Shown here piece after piece: positions 38,357 to 49,841 of a DNA stretch of 64,000 nucleotides. Location: positions 248,001-312,000 of the forward strand of contig JADDTR010000011.1 of assembly GCA_015345905.1 (NCBI GenBank). Reading direction: 5' to 3'. Every line of letters begins with the position of its first letter. The stretch's first letter is position 1. Under the pieces are notes generated by a model, which saw only the letters and a program-made list of their open reading frames with translations, was not told where the DNA came from and did not search any database. Source of the DNA: Aotearoamyces nothofagi (taxonomy: Eukaryota; Ascomycota; Leotiomycetes; Leotiales; Tympanidaceae). The position numbers and the translations under genes were made by a program.

Positions 38357-39352
38357 ATGCCACCTTCTAGCTCGGATCATGATGCCGAAATGGAAGGAGA
38401 AGGAGGAGACGAAAGAGGAGAAGAAGGGGGAGAAGATGGAGGAGGAGAAGAAGAAGCAAAAGCAGCAGTAGAAGCAGAAGCAGAAAGCGACGGAGAAGGG
38501 GAAGCGCTGGATCTCTTTGCTGACCCGCCAGACTACTATCCACCCTCTCCCAAACCCACGAACCAGTCGCATACTATGCTCTCTGGACGTACCATCTTGC
38601 TCCGTCTAGTTGGCCACAACCCTCTTTGGGGACACCACCTGTGGAATGCCGGGCGCGTCATATCCACCTACCTCGAATCGCACGCGCCTCTCGTGCAGGC
38701 CAAGACTGTGCTTGAGCTTGGTGCTGGTGCTGGGCTTCCTGGGCTTGTGTGCGCGCTACTGGGGGCCACAAAGACCGTTGTTACCGATTATCCGGACCTG
38801 GACTTGATTGAGAATCTGTGGTACAACATTGATGAGTCCCGAGTTAATGGGTCTGCATCTCCGCCTACATCTGCTTCTACTTCTGCACCCGGTACCAGGC
38901 AAGGCGCCACAAGCGACAATAAGCTAGTGGCCGAGGGCTATCTCTGGGGCGCCGATCCAAGCCCTCTGTTGGCTCACATCGCGCCGAAAGGCGCGCAGCA
39001 AGGAACTGTCTTGCCCGGCCAAGGAGGCTTCGATGTCTTGATCTTAGCGGACCTTCTCTTCAACCACTCCGAGCACGCAAAACTTGTCTCCACCGTGAAG
39101 CAAACGCTGTCGCGCTCTACATCATCCAAAGCTCTTGTTTTCTTCACGCCCTACAGGCCCTGGCTTTTGCAAAACGATCTTGCCTTCTTCGACCTTGCCC
39201 GTGAGGCAGGGTTTAAAGTGGAGAAGATTCTCGAAGAGAAGATGGAGAAAGTCATGTTCGAAAATGACAGGGGTGATGAGGAGGCCAGACGCACAGTCTT
39301 CGGTTATGTGCTAACCTGGGAGGTCCGAGCGGAAACTCCCAATGAGGAGTGA
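38357..39352 (+). CDS. EFM7: Protein N-terminal and lysine methyltransferase (Efm7/Nnt1 type)
   Basis: A seven-beta-strand SAM-dependent methyltransferase. In yeast, Efm7 methylates the N-terminus and adjacent Lys of eEF1A. A single exon of 331 aa. The ATG at 38357 was chosen because upstream in-frame codons lack ATG. Residues 10-55 are an extremely acidic low-complexity tract encoded by a near-pure purine run (GAA, GGA, GAG, GCA). The fold starts at LLRLVGHNPLWGHHLWNAG. SAM-binding VLELGAGAGLPGLV follows, then VTDYPDL (the acidic residue that binds ribose) and DVLILADLLFNHSEH (the motif IV position). The activity is inferred from family. SAM is recycled with the help of the SAH1 enzyme in this window, as for all methyltransferases. 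Confidence 0.88.
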   Translation: MPPSSSDHDAEMEGEGGDERGEEGGEDGGGEEEAKAAVEAEAESDGEGEALDLFADPPDYYPPSPKPTNQSHTMLSGRTILLRLVGHNPLWGHHLWNAGRVISTYLESHAPLVQAKTVLELGAGAGLPGLVCALLGATKTVVTDYPDLDLIENLWYNIDESRVNGSASPPTSASTSAPGTRQGATSDNKLVAEGYLWGADPSPLLAHIAPKGAQQGTVLPGQGGFDVLILADLLFNHSEHAKLVSTVKQTLSRSTSSKALVFFTPYRPWLLQNDLAFFDLAREAGFKVEKILEEKMEKVMFENDRGDEEARRTVFGYVLTWEVRAETPNEE

Positions 39353-40696
39353 CGGGATGAAAAGGAGTACGACAAGGCAGTAGCGTGCAAATAGCCTCCC
39401 AGCAGATGATACTATCTTTCTTCAGATTTTGTATATCAAAACTTGATTTGCGAGCCGGACCGGAACGTATGAGCATTGTTTAAGGGAGTTCATAAGTTAT
39501 AGAGGTCATTACAACTACACAGCTGATTTACGGTACACGTCTACCTGTTCACTGTGCTTCTGTTACAATCGAGGCCCAGTTATGCGATGATAGGAGGGTG
39601 GCAGAAGAATCTTCTCATTCTGAATTAGAGCAGGATGGAAATGGCGTCTACGTATTGAAGTCAACGAAAGTCGGTTATCTAATGGTTCTGATTTGGCCGT
39701 GACTAGCTACGAGAGTTTACCGTTACATAGCGATAACAATGAACATTGTCCCTTGATTGATGCTTCGCCGGCGATATTCAGTACTGTAAGGGTTAGGCTA
39801 GAAGTGATAATAACGGTAAAGCTTACCTTAATATTGCAGTGCCTTTATTGACTCAAATATATAGCCGTCATTGTCGATATTCACCATTTGCCATTCCTTC
39901 TCGTCTAGGCACGCTCCACACAATGATACTGTGGCCGTTTGCGCATGTGCTAGCACTACATCGTGCTGTACAGAATTCCCAATCGGGATATTTTTGCGAG
40001 ACAGGCAATTATGGGCAATCCTGCACAGGCCCGACCCGCCGGAATCGTTGGCCCGCGCGGTCCACCGACCTGGGCTCTAGTAGAAGCCTGTATACACAGT
40101 CATGAACCAGCAGCCATGCCCAGATATACAAAGACATACAAAGGAACTCTCTGCGTGCGAACCCCTTTTGATAGATGTCGACCGTCTGACGTAGGGTAGG
40201 AGAAGCCCGAGAGGACCGTGCTCGCATGAGCCTGTAGATATGCGCGTTGGTTTGATATTACGCGGGCAGAAAAGACCTAGATTGTTGTTATTAGCTAGGA
40301 AAAGGCTGCACGTTGTTGTTTTGGGATACCCCTACTTCAGGATGATACCTTGACTCCTCCGTTCAAATGCAGGGCTGCAGAGTGATAGATTCTTGTGGGC
40401 GCAAATTTTGCCATGCAGTAGACTCGAGAGCTGGCGAACACAGGTTTCTGTGTCTCAGTATGCGCCTTCCTGAATAGTGGACCTTGTGAGCAAAATTCTA
40501 GACCTTTGATCGTGACATCAAGAACTCCAGGAAAGACCGACTAAGGCATGTTTTAGTTCTTAATTGTCGTCCTTACAGATGCCCTACAGTCGTATCCACC
40601 TAACCTTGCGTGCAGCGAAGGGAATATGAAGACACCTGACTGATGTAAACGATATCATAAGCTAGACAAGTTATGACTCCAACAATTATCCACTTC
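39353..40696. other. Intergenic, no gene seen
   Basis: About 1.3 kb between convergent genes. Overlapping short frames at 39839-40227 have no consistent coding character. Confidence 0.45.
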
Positions 40697-41939
40697 TTAC
40701 GCCTTCCCATTTCCATCCACTGACGTCTCCTCCTCATCCTGCTTCTTCTTTGATTTCTTGAAGTGCTCTTTGCCATCGGAGATGTATGCTTCAACCTTTT
40801 GACCAGCAAAACTCCGGCCATCCATAACATCCACACACGCTTTCGCCGCCTCTCCATTCGCAAACCGCACACTTGCGATGCCCTCCTCCTCGAGATCAAA
40901 GAGCACCACGTTTGTCACTTCTCCTAACTTTGAACACTCTTCTCGAATATCTTCTTTGATATCTAGAATGGCGCCGGCGTCCTCCTCTAACTCACTTAGC
41001 GTAAACATGTGCTTCAATATCACGACTTTGTCCCATCTTGAAGTTGTTTCTTGTACCACTGAAGGTTCATCATCATCCCAGTCCGCAAGTCTTGCATCCA
41101 ATTTCTGCGTCTTCTTGATAATCTTTTGTTTATCCTTCATGCTTGTCTTCGGCCTTTCCTTTTTCTCTCCATTCCCTTCCGCCTCATTATTCTGCACCTT
41201 TTTGTAACTCGAATCCGCAGCCTGGACGCGCATGCGTCCACTGCTTTCACCTATCCTGAAATCCGTGTCGTCGAGTAACATAATCGCCATGTCCACACTA
41301 GGCGCTTTGAAAAACACTACGAGCGCATCACCTTTGAATTCCCCCTTCTCGTCTGTGTAAAGCTTGATTCGTGGTTTACCGCTATCAATTTCTTCCGCAA
41401 TTACGCCGCATTTGCGAGAAAAGACTTCTGAAACTTCGTCGACTGTCACATCTCGTGGGAGGCCGGTTACATAGACTGCTGTGTTGGCGCGCGGGGGAAG
41501 GGGTGCTTTGACTTTCTTGGGAGCTTTAGGTGCGCGACCATTTTCCTGACCAAGCTCTAGGTTAGCAATGAATCCTTTTTAAACAATATACTGAAATTCA
41601 GATTATAATTGAATTTGGAGCATAAGAACAGAATTGTGCACATACATCTTCTCCATTGACATATTCCTTCTTCCTCTTCCTCCTCAGAGCCTCCACGGGT
41701 TCCGTCTCATCCACACCTTCTATCGCATAAGCTCTTTGCTGCTGTTCTGCTAGTGCATCATCTAGCACCGGTATCCATCTCTTCAGTGCCTCATCGAATT
41801 CAAATTCCGTGCCGTCATCTTGCACGAGCAGGAATTTCGAGTCAAGCTTCGAGAAGGATATCCGGTCATCGGCGTCAAATTCCGATGGATCAAGTGGAAA
41901 GCTGGACGGCCCGGAATTTGGTACTTCTTGTGAATCCAT
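40697..41939 (-). CDS. CUS2: U2 snRNP-associated splicing factor Cus2/Tat-SF1
   Basis: An RNA-binding protein that helps U2 snRNA fold and join the spliceosome. Exons 41939-41646 and 41545-40697 give about 380 aa. Residues 20-65 resemble the short N-terminal region of Tat-SF1 relatives, including KRWIPVLDD. The first RRM begins TAVYVTGLPRDVTVDEV (RNP2) and has DALVVFFKAPSVDMA (RNP1 position). A lysine-rich linker and a DWDDDEP element follow. The second RRM is of the U2AF-homology kind (VVILKHMFTLSELEED.., ASVRFANGEAAKACVDVMDG). The C-terminus is acidic and basic mixed. The single intron is GTATGT..CAG with phase 0. Confidence 0.92.
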
Positions 41940-42418
41940 TGTGGGAGTGAGGGGTGCTTGGGGAGAAGGATATGTGAGGTTTGGATATCTCTAGGGCCCA
42001 GTCGTTTGATGCTCTTGTTCTAGTACGCCATACACCGCCTTTGGCAGAATGCTTGGAGTGGATTAGCGTCTAACTTTCCCCTTGCCAGTCGATCAACACA
42101 GTTACACTGTATACCAACTGATCAACAAAGCGCCGTAGAAAGCACGATTATGATGTGTTCAGTGATTCTGAGAGCATGTTCACGTAAACCGATTATAAAA
42201 AAATTATCCTATGCTACGGCCTTCTTATTTTCAGTTACGCAATCGGCCATGTGCTGGTACTCTGCACTAATGTTTCCCTAGCAATCCAATCATATGAAAA
42301 TCCAAAGACAGGTATCACTTTGACCCCATCTACGCATCGTTTTCGTGAAAACCAAAATCGTGTATTAGAACGCCAAACTCCGTCGCTAACCACTCAAGAT
42401 CGGATAGAATGCTCTTAA
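41940..42418. other. Intergenic spacer
   Basis: About 480 bp with the CUS2 promoter and the 3' end of the DUF3405 gene. Nothing else seen. Confidence 0.5.
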
Positions 42419-44932
42419 TCAAGCATTTGGGTCCGATTCTTCACCATCAATAGCCAAATCGATCTCCTCAACTGGTAGTTCCATACCTTTAACTGGATGC
42501 AGTAATACAGGAGGGACACACATCCTACCCTCCCCACCTTTCATACCTAGGATGCCAGTCTTTCCATCTGCCTCCACACCTTTACCTTCCGTTTCAAATA
42601 GCTCGCCACCCTCATTATTACCCTTCAAGCCCAACCATCTCTTCCAGAGATTTCCTGCAAATCCTGAGTTATAGTACCACGTCATTCCTAGTAGGTTATG
42701 CTCTCGATCCCCGAAAACGCTCGTCCTTGCTCCACCAGTAGCACCGTTTCTTCCGCCATTCATTATTGCGGCGAGATAGCCAAGTGGCCACTCACGATCG
42801 ACGAACATTGGGTGTGGGACGTAGACGGCTTTGTATCCATGGTGGAGGGATATCGTCGCTGGCCACATTTCAGGAAATGCGTGGTGTTTTGCAAAGGCGG
42901 TTTCACGGTGCATGACGTCTAAAAGGCGCTTAGAGAAGCGTGAAGCAGTGATGACAGCCGCTCGACGGGGCGGAACCCCGCCACTACGATTGTAGCCTGT
43001 AATATCTACCGAGAGTCCCCATGTTGTACCCTCAGGGTCAAATATGGGATTCAGCGTGATGAGATCAGCATCTTCGCCAACACCCCACACATATTTATCT
43101 TTTGTATATGATGTTGGAGGGAGTGGGTCATCGTCGATTTCGAACCAATCATCCTTGTTTGGTGAACGTTCAGGCCCCCAGACTGGTTTATCCCCTGTTG
43201 GACCTTTAGCTGCTGTTGAAGCATCAAGGCCAGACCAAATGCTGCTAGGACTATCTGTGCCAGATTCAGTCTGCACCCGGACCATCTGTACAAAGTCTTC
43301 CCACGTGCCATGAACTGAGGGGATATAAAACCTGCTGTTGCGCTCCCAAAGTCCCTTCCTCGGCTGGGCCTTTGACCAGGAGTCGAACTTTGAAAACAGG
43401 TCATAGAAGTGACCTGTATAGCGGATGTCCATTTCCCATTGCCAGAAGAAATCATATTCCGGGTGAGTGTGAGCGAAGTATTGGAATGCAAGCGAAAGCC
43501 CACGATAGTGGCCGTGTACTGGAAGATTTGGACCTCTTGCCCAAGTCTCCTCGAGGCCATTGTAAATCATGAGCATTTGAGTCTCGGACCAAAAAGTCGT
43601 GATGCCACGGAATTCTTCTGGAATGCGTTCTTCGAGGTGTTTCTGGTACGTTTCTTTATCTGCGAAGATAGGAATCGACTCATCTTTGAGCTGTACTAGC
43701 AGATGAACGTCATACTCGCCCCCGGAACCTATCGATAATTCCGCAATCAATGCCCGAAGGAACAGGACATCTTCCTCCAAATATTCATATTCGTCCCATG
43801 TTCGTACGACGACCGCCGTACGCGGCAGAAGCTCTATTGCAGAGACGCTTGATGTCGACTGAGAGTCACTTTCATTGACGGATGGCGATGTTATCACCGA
43901 AGACTTTTCGCTTCTTGCCTTTGGGACCTTTGTACCATTTACTGGTTTAAACCTCGCAATATTTGCCTGAAAGCAACGATCTTGAGCAGTGGCCCAATTG
44001 ATATCGCGATAGTCAACCTCCGGGATTTTGCTCCAAACAGCATCTGATCCTTCAGAGTCACCTGTTCGGCCACTGCCAAGACCGCCTGCTTTCAGCGAGT
44101 ACCCGTGACCGTATGGACCCAGTCTGCCGTATCGTTCGAGACAGATATCTTCTAGAAGACCTAAAAGTTCATATGATCCCATAACGTGATTAGGGAAGCC
44201 ACTGGGTCTACCCCGATAGAACTGCAACGGTGGAATCCGAATAGTAGATTTTGTATCTAAAAAGCACTCCTTCACAGCTGCGTGCTCATTTAGATAGTCG
44301 TTTGATGAGAAATCTGGGTATGCGTCAAACGGCTTGCTAGACGGAATGTCTCTGGTAGTCGCAGCATCGGCACTCGTCTGATTTGATATTGGTGGGTCAT
44401 CCTCCTCACGTGGGTATTCCGGCGTGTTATCTTTTAATGGCACTAAAGTTTTTATACCCCCGTAATATCTTGTCAGAAATTCAAAAGACTCCCATTGTTT
44501 CGGTGCTGGTGGCCGCTGATCACCGTACCTCTCTATGTTTTCCGAAGACACTTGGCTCATGCGTATCAGACTGAGTATGAATATGACCATTGTTGAGGCC
44601 GTTGCAAAACATAGGCATCGTATAATTTTCTGGGGGATCCGATAAGATGTTCCCCGAAGCTTCCGCGCAGCTGGTTTCCTGTGAAGCATTGGCTGATTGG
44701 AGTTATATGAATGAGACGTTTCCCGAGAAGAACTTAGTTGCGGGGAGCAAGGCGAGGATGTGGTGGAGTATTCATCGTCATCGGACGAGAATTCCCTTTC
44801 AGAATGGCCATCTTTCTCTGTGTCAAAGGAGTCCCGTTGCTGACTAGGTTCGTGTATAGGGAGAGATGAGTAGGTATCTGAGCATTTCTGCTTCGAAAAT
44901 TTGAGGGGATTAAGCGCTGCAAAGGTGCGCAT
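42419..44932 (-). CDS. DUF3405 type II membrane protein, glycosyltransferase-like
   Basis: A single exon of 837 aa from the first ATG (44932). The 100-residue cytosolic Ser-rich head is followed by one transmembrane segment (CLCFATASTMVIFILSLI), so the bulk should face the Golgi or ER lumen. DUF3405 features include RYYGGI, FYRGRPSGFPNHVMGSYELL, VVVRTWDEYEYLEED, DVHLLVQLKD and FFWQWEMDIRYTGHFYDL. The WEMDIRYTG area looks like the metal-binding acidic position of nucleotide-sugar transferases, and the wording in between alternates strand and helix as in GT-A folds. No member I know of has a proven reaction. Confidence 0.88.
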   Translation of the reverse strand: MRTFAALNPLKFSKQKCSDTYSSLPIHEPSQQRDSFDTEKDGHSEREFSSDDDEYSTTSSPCSPQLSSSRETSHSYNSNQPMLHRKPAARKLRGTSYRIPQKIIRCLCFATASTMVIFILSLIRMSQVSSENIERYGDQRPPAPKQWESFEFLTRYYGGIKTLVPLKDNTPEYPREEDDPPISNQTSADAATTRDIPSSKPFDAYPDFSSNDYLNEHAAVKECFLDTKSTIRIPPLQFYRGRPSGFPNHVMGSYELLGLLEDICLERYGRLGPYGHGYSLKAGGLGSGRTGDSEGSDAVWSKIPEVDYRDINWATAQDRCFQANIARFKPVNGTKVPKARSEKSSVITSPSVNESDSQSTSSVSAIELLPRTAVVVRTWDEYEYLEEDVLFLRALIAELSIGSGGEYDVHLLVQLKDESIPIFADKETYQKHLEERIPEEFRGITTFWSETQMLMIYNGLEETWARGPNLPVHGHYRGLSLAFQYFAHTHPEYDFFWQWEMDIRYTGHFYDLFSKFDSWSKAQPRKGLWERNSRFYIPSVHGTWEDFVQMVRVQTESGTDSPSSIWSGLDASTAAKGPTGDKPVWGPERSPNKDDWFEIDDDPLPPTSYTKDKYVWGVGEDADLITLNPIFDPEGTTWGLSVDITGYNRSGGVPPRRAAVITASRFSKRLLDVMHRETAFAKHHAFPEMWPATISLHHGYKAVYVPHPMFVDREWPLGYLAAIMNGGRNGATGGARTSVFGDREHNLLGMTWYYNSGFAGNLWKRWLGLKGNNEGGELFETEGKGVEADGKTGILGMKGGEGRMCVPPVLLHPVKGMELPVEEIDLAIDGEESDPNA

Positions 44933-46756
44933 TATGCTGGCTAAATTGCACACAGAAGGGCTTCACGCCTCGTTATCTTCAGTGACTATAAAACAGTCTA
45001 ATCAGCAGGTAATCTGAGACATTCAGATCTCAGTATCGGAACGGTGTTTGTAAGTTAATCGAGCCTTATCAAACAATAGTACATCCCGACCTGGCGGTAC
45101 AATGCGTGGAATTCGACTAAACTTACTAATTTAGAGTCATATAAACACTAAAGAATGCCAAAATTCTCCGTGGAATGTCGCGTAATGAGGCTCTAAGTGT
45201 TCAAGAGGAGATACGAATCTGAGTAGCCAACATGAAATCTCAAAGTGCATACATATAGTTGCTAACTGAGTCCTTGTGGAGAAGTTCATAGGGAAAGAGC
45301 GATTTCAACAACTCGGCATCTGAGCGTTGACTCGGCAACAGCATCGGAAGTTACCTAGCGAACCGCGCTCTGGAGAAGTATGACGTTCCCTGTCAGAAGC
45401 ACTTGGTGATGAATCAACCACAAAGCGCATTGCAAACAAAGCGATGAATGTAAATCATGAGCATTTCTTCAAATGATCAGTGGAGAATATCTCGGAGCAC
45501 CGTAAATATTCCACCCTCGTGCAGCGACGTGGCGTAGAAGCTGCACATGCCTCTTGAAACTTAAGCATGGCTTGGCCGAATTCTAGTTTGTCAAATGCAG
45601 AGATCCACCAATGTCCTATATGACACTTCACGATGAAGAGAGCGGTATGGATGCGCATGGCCGGTAGAAACCATGCCCGGCTATTATTACTGAGAAGTCA
45701 ATACTCGAAGTGCGTACCCGTATGATCTGGACCGTGCGAGCTCTCAAGGCCATTAGCACGGACTGTTCCAACTCTGAATAAACTCCCCACATAGATAGGA
45801 TAATGTCGAGGAGTTGAAATGACCGAAATGCCGCATTAAATGATACGGTCTGTACGGCTATTTGCTCATCTCATTATACAGGTATATAGAGCGTCCGAGT
45901 GAGCTGGCAGTTCTTGGAGGATTGTTGAGGATAGTGGGAGCCTATAGTATAGATTACTCGTAGTACAGTACTGTACTTTGGTATAAACGAATGCCGGCAT
46001 GGCAGTGAGTTCACCTATCAACCACCGTTGAGCCCTGGCATAACGTGTGAACAAGGGACTGCATTTAACTTTACACCCGATTCCGTCGCACAGTCAAGGA
46101 CAGTGTGGCCCACAATTCTCATGCATGAACGCATCTTTTATAAACCGTGGGTGGGAACTTAGCTGTAGACAGGATCTGCTGTACTACTCAACGTAGGGGA
46201 GGGCATGCCCCTCAACTACTAACAATCTTGCCACTATTCGTTCGAGCACACCGTGTTATGCTCATTGCTTTTTGCGTCTGATGTCCGACGTTTCAACATC
46301 CACTGTCCGAAACCGCCTGCATGCGATAGGGATTACTGCTGCAAGGTGTGCAACACTCAGCACAGTGTTCAATACGAGCAGGAGACTTGCCTGCTGCCAT
46401 GGCCTGACGAGTACATGCTTGGAGCGGGAGAAATGCCGGCCTGAAGCTGGGCTAGGTCTGGGTATCCAATGGGTGCAGCAGCAGCCAGTGTTGCGGTGCA
46501 CGAAACAGCATGCACTCGATAGCAGATGTATTCGCAGTACGTATGTAGGAGACGTTGGCAATGCATACTGTACAAGTACATACCGTGCAGGTGCCACATA
46601 GCAAGCTGAAGCTGAAGCTGCAGAGGAAGTGGAGGGAGCCAGCCTGTTAGTTGCGAGCTGTTAGCTATTAGCTGCTGAGGTGATAGCCAGTTTGTTGTAG
46701 CTGGATTGTACTTGTCTGTTCCTTGTGCCTATCCTGTCCGTACAGTGTGACGTTGT

Positions 46757-46803
46757 GGTGTTCTGGTGTTCTGGTGTTCTGGTGTTCTGGCGTTCTGGCG
46801 TTG
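46757..46803. repeat. Octamer array GTTCTGGT
   Basis: Four TGTTCTGG units followed by two CGTTCTGG variants, in gene-free DNA. Confidence 0.9.
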
Positions 46804-47005
46804 GAGGGAGCGGTAAACGGGTCCCGAGTGTACGCCGAACGCAATTGCCACAGGGCACTGCCATAGGGTAGGTATCCCCAATACAGTACCAGCACTCCAA
46901 AGCCCGTGCCAGGTCGTGCACAGCAGACGAGACAGAGGTGACAGAGGCGACGGCGGCGACAGACAGACAGGAAATAAGCTTCGCCACCGGCATGCCGGAA
47001 GGAAG

Positions 47006-47080
47006 CCAGACAGCGATACATAGCGACACATAGCGATACATAGCGATACATAGCGCCAGACAGCGCCAGACAGCGCCAGT
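47006..47080. repeat. Decamer arrays CGATACATAG and CCAGACAGCG
   Basis: Four CGATACATAG-like units pass directly into three CCAGACAGCG units. The first array is preceded by one CCAGACAGCG, so the two words may have been shuffled by slippage. Confidence 0.88.
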
Positions 47081-48151
47081 CACCGCCCGCCCAGCGAAGC
47101 GCCCGCTGGCCTAGAGAGACTGGGCCAGCGCCCGCTAGGCTTGCCAGGCTCGCTGGGCCACCATTGCAGCCACTGGCAGCGCCCCGAATGGCAGCTGATT
47201 GGTTTCCGTCCTCATGCGTCCCTCTGGCCCGCTTCCCATTCGCCGCCGCCTCTGAATCCGCACGCACAGCGAGCGGAGGCGCTGGCTCGGGGCCCTTGGG
47301 GACCCATGGCAGGCCTGTGTTGCGTCAGTTGGTGCCCTAGAGTGCGTAGTTCCAGCGAGAGATCACCGGTGACCAGCTCCAGGTCGCCCTTTACGTGTGG
47401 CTGACGGTGGATTGCAGCTCCAGAATCAAAAACACTGGCCTGCCCCGGTGTCGCGGTGTCCGAAAGTGGCCCCATCACAGAGCAGACTCCCCGTGTTCGT
47501 GGTCTAGGACTCTGCCATGCCATGCATTGCCAATTGGGCCATCTCGTGGTTCTCAGCGTTGTGGAATGCCTTCATAAAGTCCTCCGTCCTCTCCGTCCTC
47601 ACTTTGCCGCCCCTCCTTCTCTACTCACTCTCTGTGAACTTCGCGGGTTAACCACCTTACGTCGGAGTCAGTACAGCACTCTCTCTTCCCATGTGTCAGA
47701 AATAGCCTTGGGAACCTGAGAAGTGATTAATTTCTCCAAATCTTACTCCCAGCATCCTAGTAACCAGCAATCATCAACACGTTCGGCTCTCTCAGAGGGT
47801 GGAATCACCGCTCTTTAGGGTCTTATATAACGTTATATTACCTTCACCTGCCACTCAACGCTACCACACAAATGCTAGCCGTATCTCAGACCCTATACAT
47901 AAATATTTCGTAGAGCGCGTCATTTCAAGCTCTCTACTTCTGTTGATACGGGTCGTTGATATCGGCTGTTTTTGATACGCAGCCCGAGTTTCCAAAACCA
48001 AGGTCGTGGTCGAGTTTTTCATATTTTAAGATAATTTAGCAGCTCGGGCTACTCATCTGAAGATATAATCTTGCAAGGACACGGCCAACCTACATCAGTG
48101 AGTTTAGGAATGGGTGATCTAAGAGGTTGCGCCACTAATCTGCCAACAGCT

Positions 48152-49063
48152 ATGGATAGCGAAAACACCACCTACCAAGTTCACGAGGTGAGGTCCTCGA
48201 TGACCATCACCGCTGATACCCGCTCAATTATGAGAGTTACTCTTGCTGGTCCAGCTCTCGCCCTTACCATTATAATTTTAGTGGTCGGTATCCATCTCCT
48301 GCGCCCTTCGCTCATGGCCACACTTATTGCCCTCGCACCTCTTCCATGCATCATCCACAACGATTACAAGGCTTTCATCTCTCTAGGCCCTGGTGGCACC
48401 CCTTCCACATTTGCAGGCTATATGAAAATTACCTATCTACGTTTCTTCGCGCTCTCAGATCCTTTTAGTCCGCCGCAAATCATTAGTTCCATCTATCCCC
48501 CAACAGGTTTCTTCCAGTCCGCATGGATCCCTGAGCGGAAAGGTCCACGTCCTTCCATTGCTGGCATCGCCCCCCAACGACAAACAGATCAGCTAGGGTG
48601 TCCGGCTGCTCATGCATCATTCAAAAGTGCACTGAACTCAGCCGCTAAGAAACATCCCGAGCTTCTTCGGACCGATGTGTCATGCTTCGAGAAGAAAGGG
48701 CTCGCACTATTCGCTCTGAATCCAGTAAATCCGACATGTAGAGGTGAGATCTGCCATGTGCACAATAGCGAAGGCAGCCTGCATCTTAATCTACATCCTC
48801 TAGATGCTAAGGTTGTGCTGGAAAAACGCTGGGGCCAGAGACATCCATTAGCGCAAGGAGGATGGATGAGGAAGTACGTTCCGAGAGAGTTCGTGATGGT
48901 CTATGCGCCGAGAAATCCAGATGAACTGGAAACTGTATTGCGAATTGTGGAAGCAGCATCATGGTGGGTTATGGGCGAATGCGTGGAGATCAAGGTGCCG
49001 GAAGGGTACGAGGAAGAAGAGGAAGGAAGCCCCGTAGAAGGGGTTTCATTTCCGAGATGCTGA
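48152..49063 (+). CDS. Luciferase-domain (DUF5519-like) membrane protein, function unknown
   Basis: 303 aa from the ATG at 48152, which follows a probable leader intron. An earlier in-frame ATG at 48110 lies inside that intron and is disfavoured. A transmembrane helix (ALALTIIILVVGIHLL) is near residue 35. A Pro/Gly-rich connector follows. The conserved end carries ICHVHNSEGSLHLNLHPLD, VVLEKRWGQRHPLAQ and FVMVYAPRNPDELE, which is the pattern of fungal proteins filed under the 'luciferase domain' name. That name does not imply light production. The final 20 residues are acidic. Catalytic role and substrate are unknown. Confidence 0.8.
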   Translation: MDSENTTYQVHEVRSSMTITADTRSIMRVTLAGPALALTIIILVVGIHLLRPSLMATLIALAPLPCIIHNDYKAFISLGPGGTPSTFAGYMKITYLRFFALSDPFSPPQIISSIYPPTGFFQSAWIPERKGPRPSIAGIAPQRQTDQLGCPAAHASFKSALNSAAKKHPELLRTDVSCFEKKGLALFALNPVNPTCRGEICHVHNSEGSLHLNLHPLDAKVVLEKRWGQRHPLAQGGWMRKYVPREFVMVYAPRNPDELETVLRIVEAASWWVMGECVEIKVPEGYEEEEEGSPVEGVSFPRC

Positions 49064-49841
49064 GCTGCTTTATAGTATTCAAAGCGGCTGCTGTTGGCGA
49101 ATACCCTTGTGATAATAATTCTTTTACATAAAATTGCGTTGCGTAGTAGTTTCTTCAGATTCGACATTTTCTTATGTTCTCTAGAATGGAAGTGCTCATA
49201 TCAAGTTAAAAAGTGGACTAAAACAATTATCAATCACAACGAGGGTGCGAGGTTCGATATAAGCCTGCATCCACGTGATATTAGCTGAGAACGCAACAAG
49301 GCACTCAGCATTACTGGGCTGGAAGCCAACGTGAAGTTACTTTACAATATTAATTGCCTCGATAATAAGATTGTGAGATCGAGCGACTGGTTTTAAAATG
49401 GATGTCGAATCGATAAGATCAAAATGTGCAAGCCATCATAGCTGGGATCAAGCTAGCATAGAAGTATTTAATATGTTACCTCTCTCTAAGTATCCCAAAT
49501 AGCATAGATAAACGGAGCTCTCCTCTTAGATTATCTGGCGGTCAGAACCTCCACGTGTTGATTAAACGCCAAGTCCATGTGATATGGTTTCGTGGCGGCC
49601 TAAGGAAAGAGGCGGCCTGAGGAAACTCACGAGACGAGCGATGTCAACGTCACAGTCACATCATTAACCCTAGCATTCGATGCACATTTGCCTGCCGGCC
49701 AGGAGATCATACCCTTCAACGAAACCAGTAAATACACAATGAGCTCTCGTGCGGTCTATAAGCTCCTTTGGAGTTATAAACACATTATTTGGTATATTAA
49801 TGTACCACTATCTTGAGGTCTCCCTATATAAATGATATGCA
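49064..49841. other. Intergenic between convergent genes
   Basis: 780 bp, AT-rich, no feature recognised. Confidence 0.5.

Larger units (their letters stand above)
44933..48151. other. Gene-poor 3.2-kb stretch with repeat bursts
   Basis: 44.9-46.2 kb has no feature. 46.2-47.6 kb is GC-rich with overlapping frames on all strands and the arrays listed at 46757 and 47006. From 47.8 kb the sequence turns AT-rich and should contain the promoter of the next gene, including a probable leader intron at 48098-48149 (GTGAGT..CAACAG with a CTAAT branch site). Confidence 0.55.
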
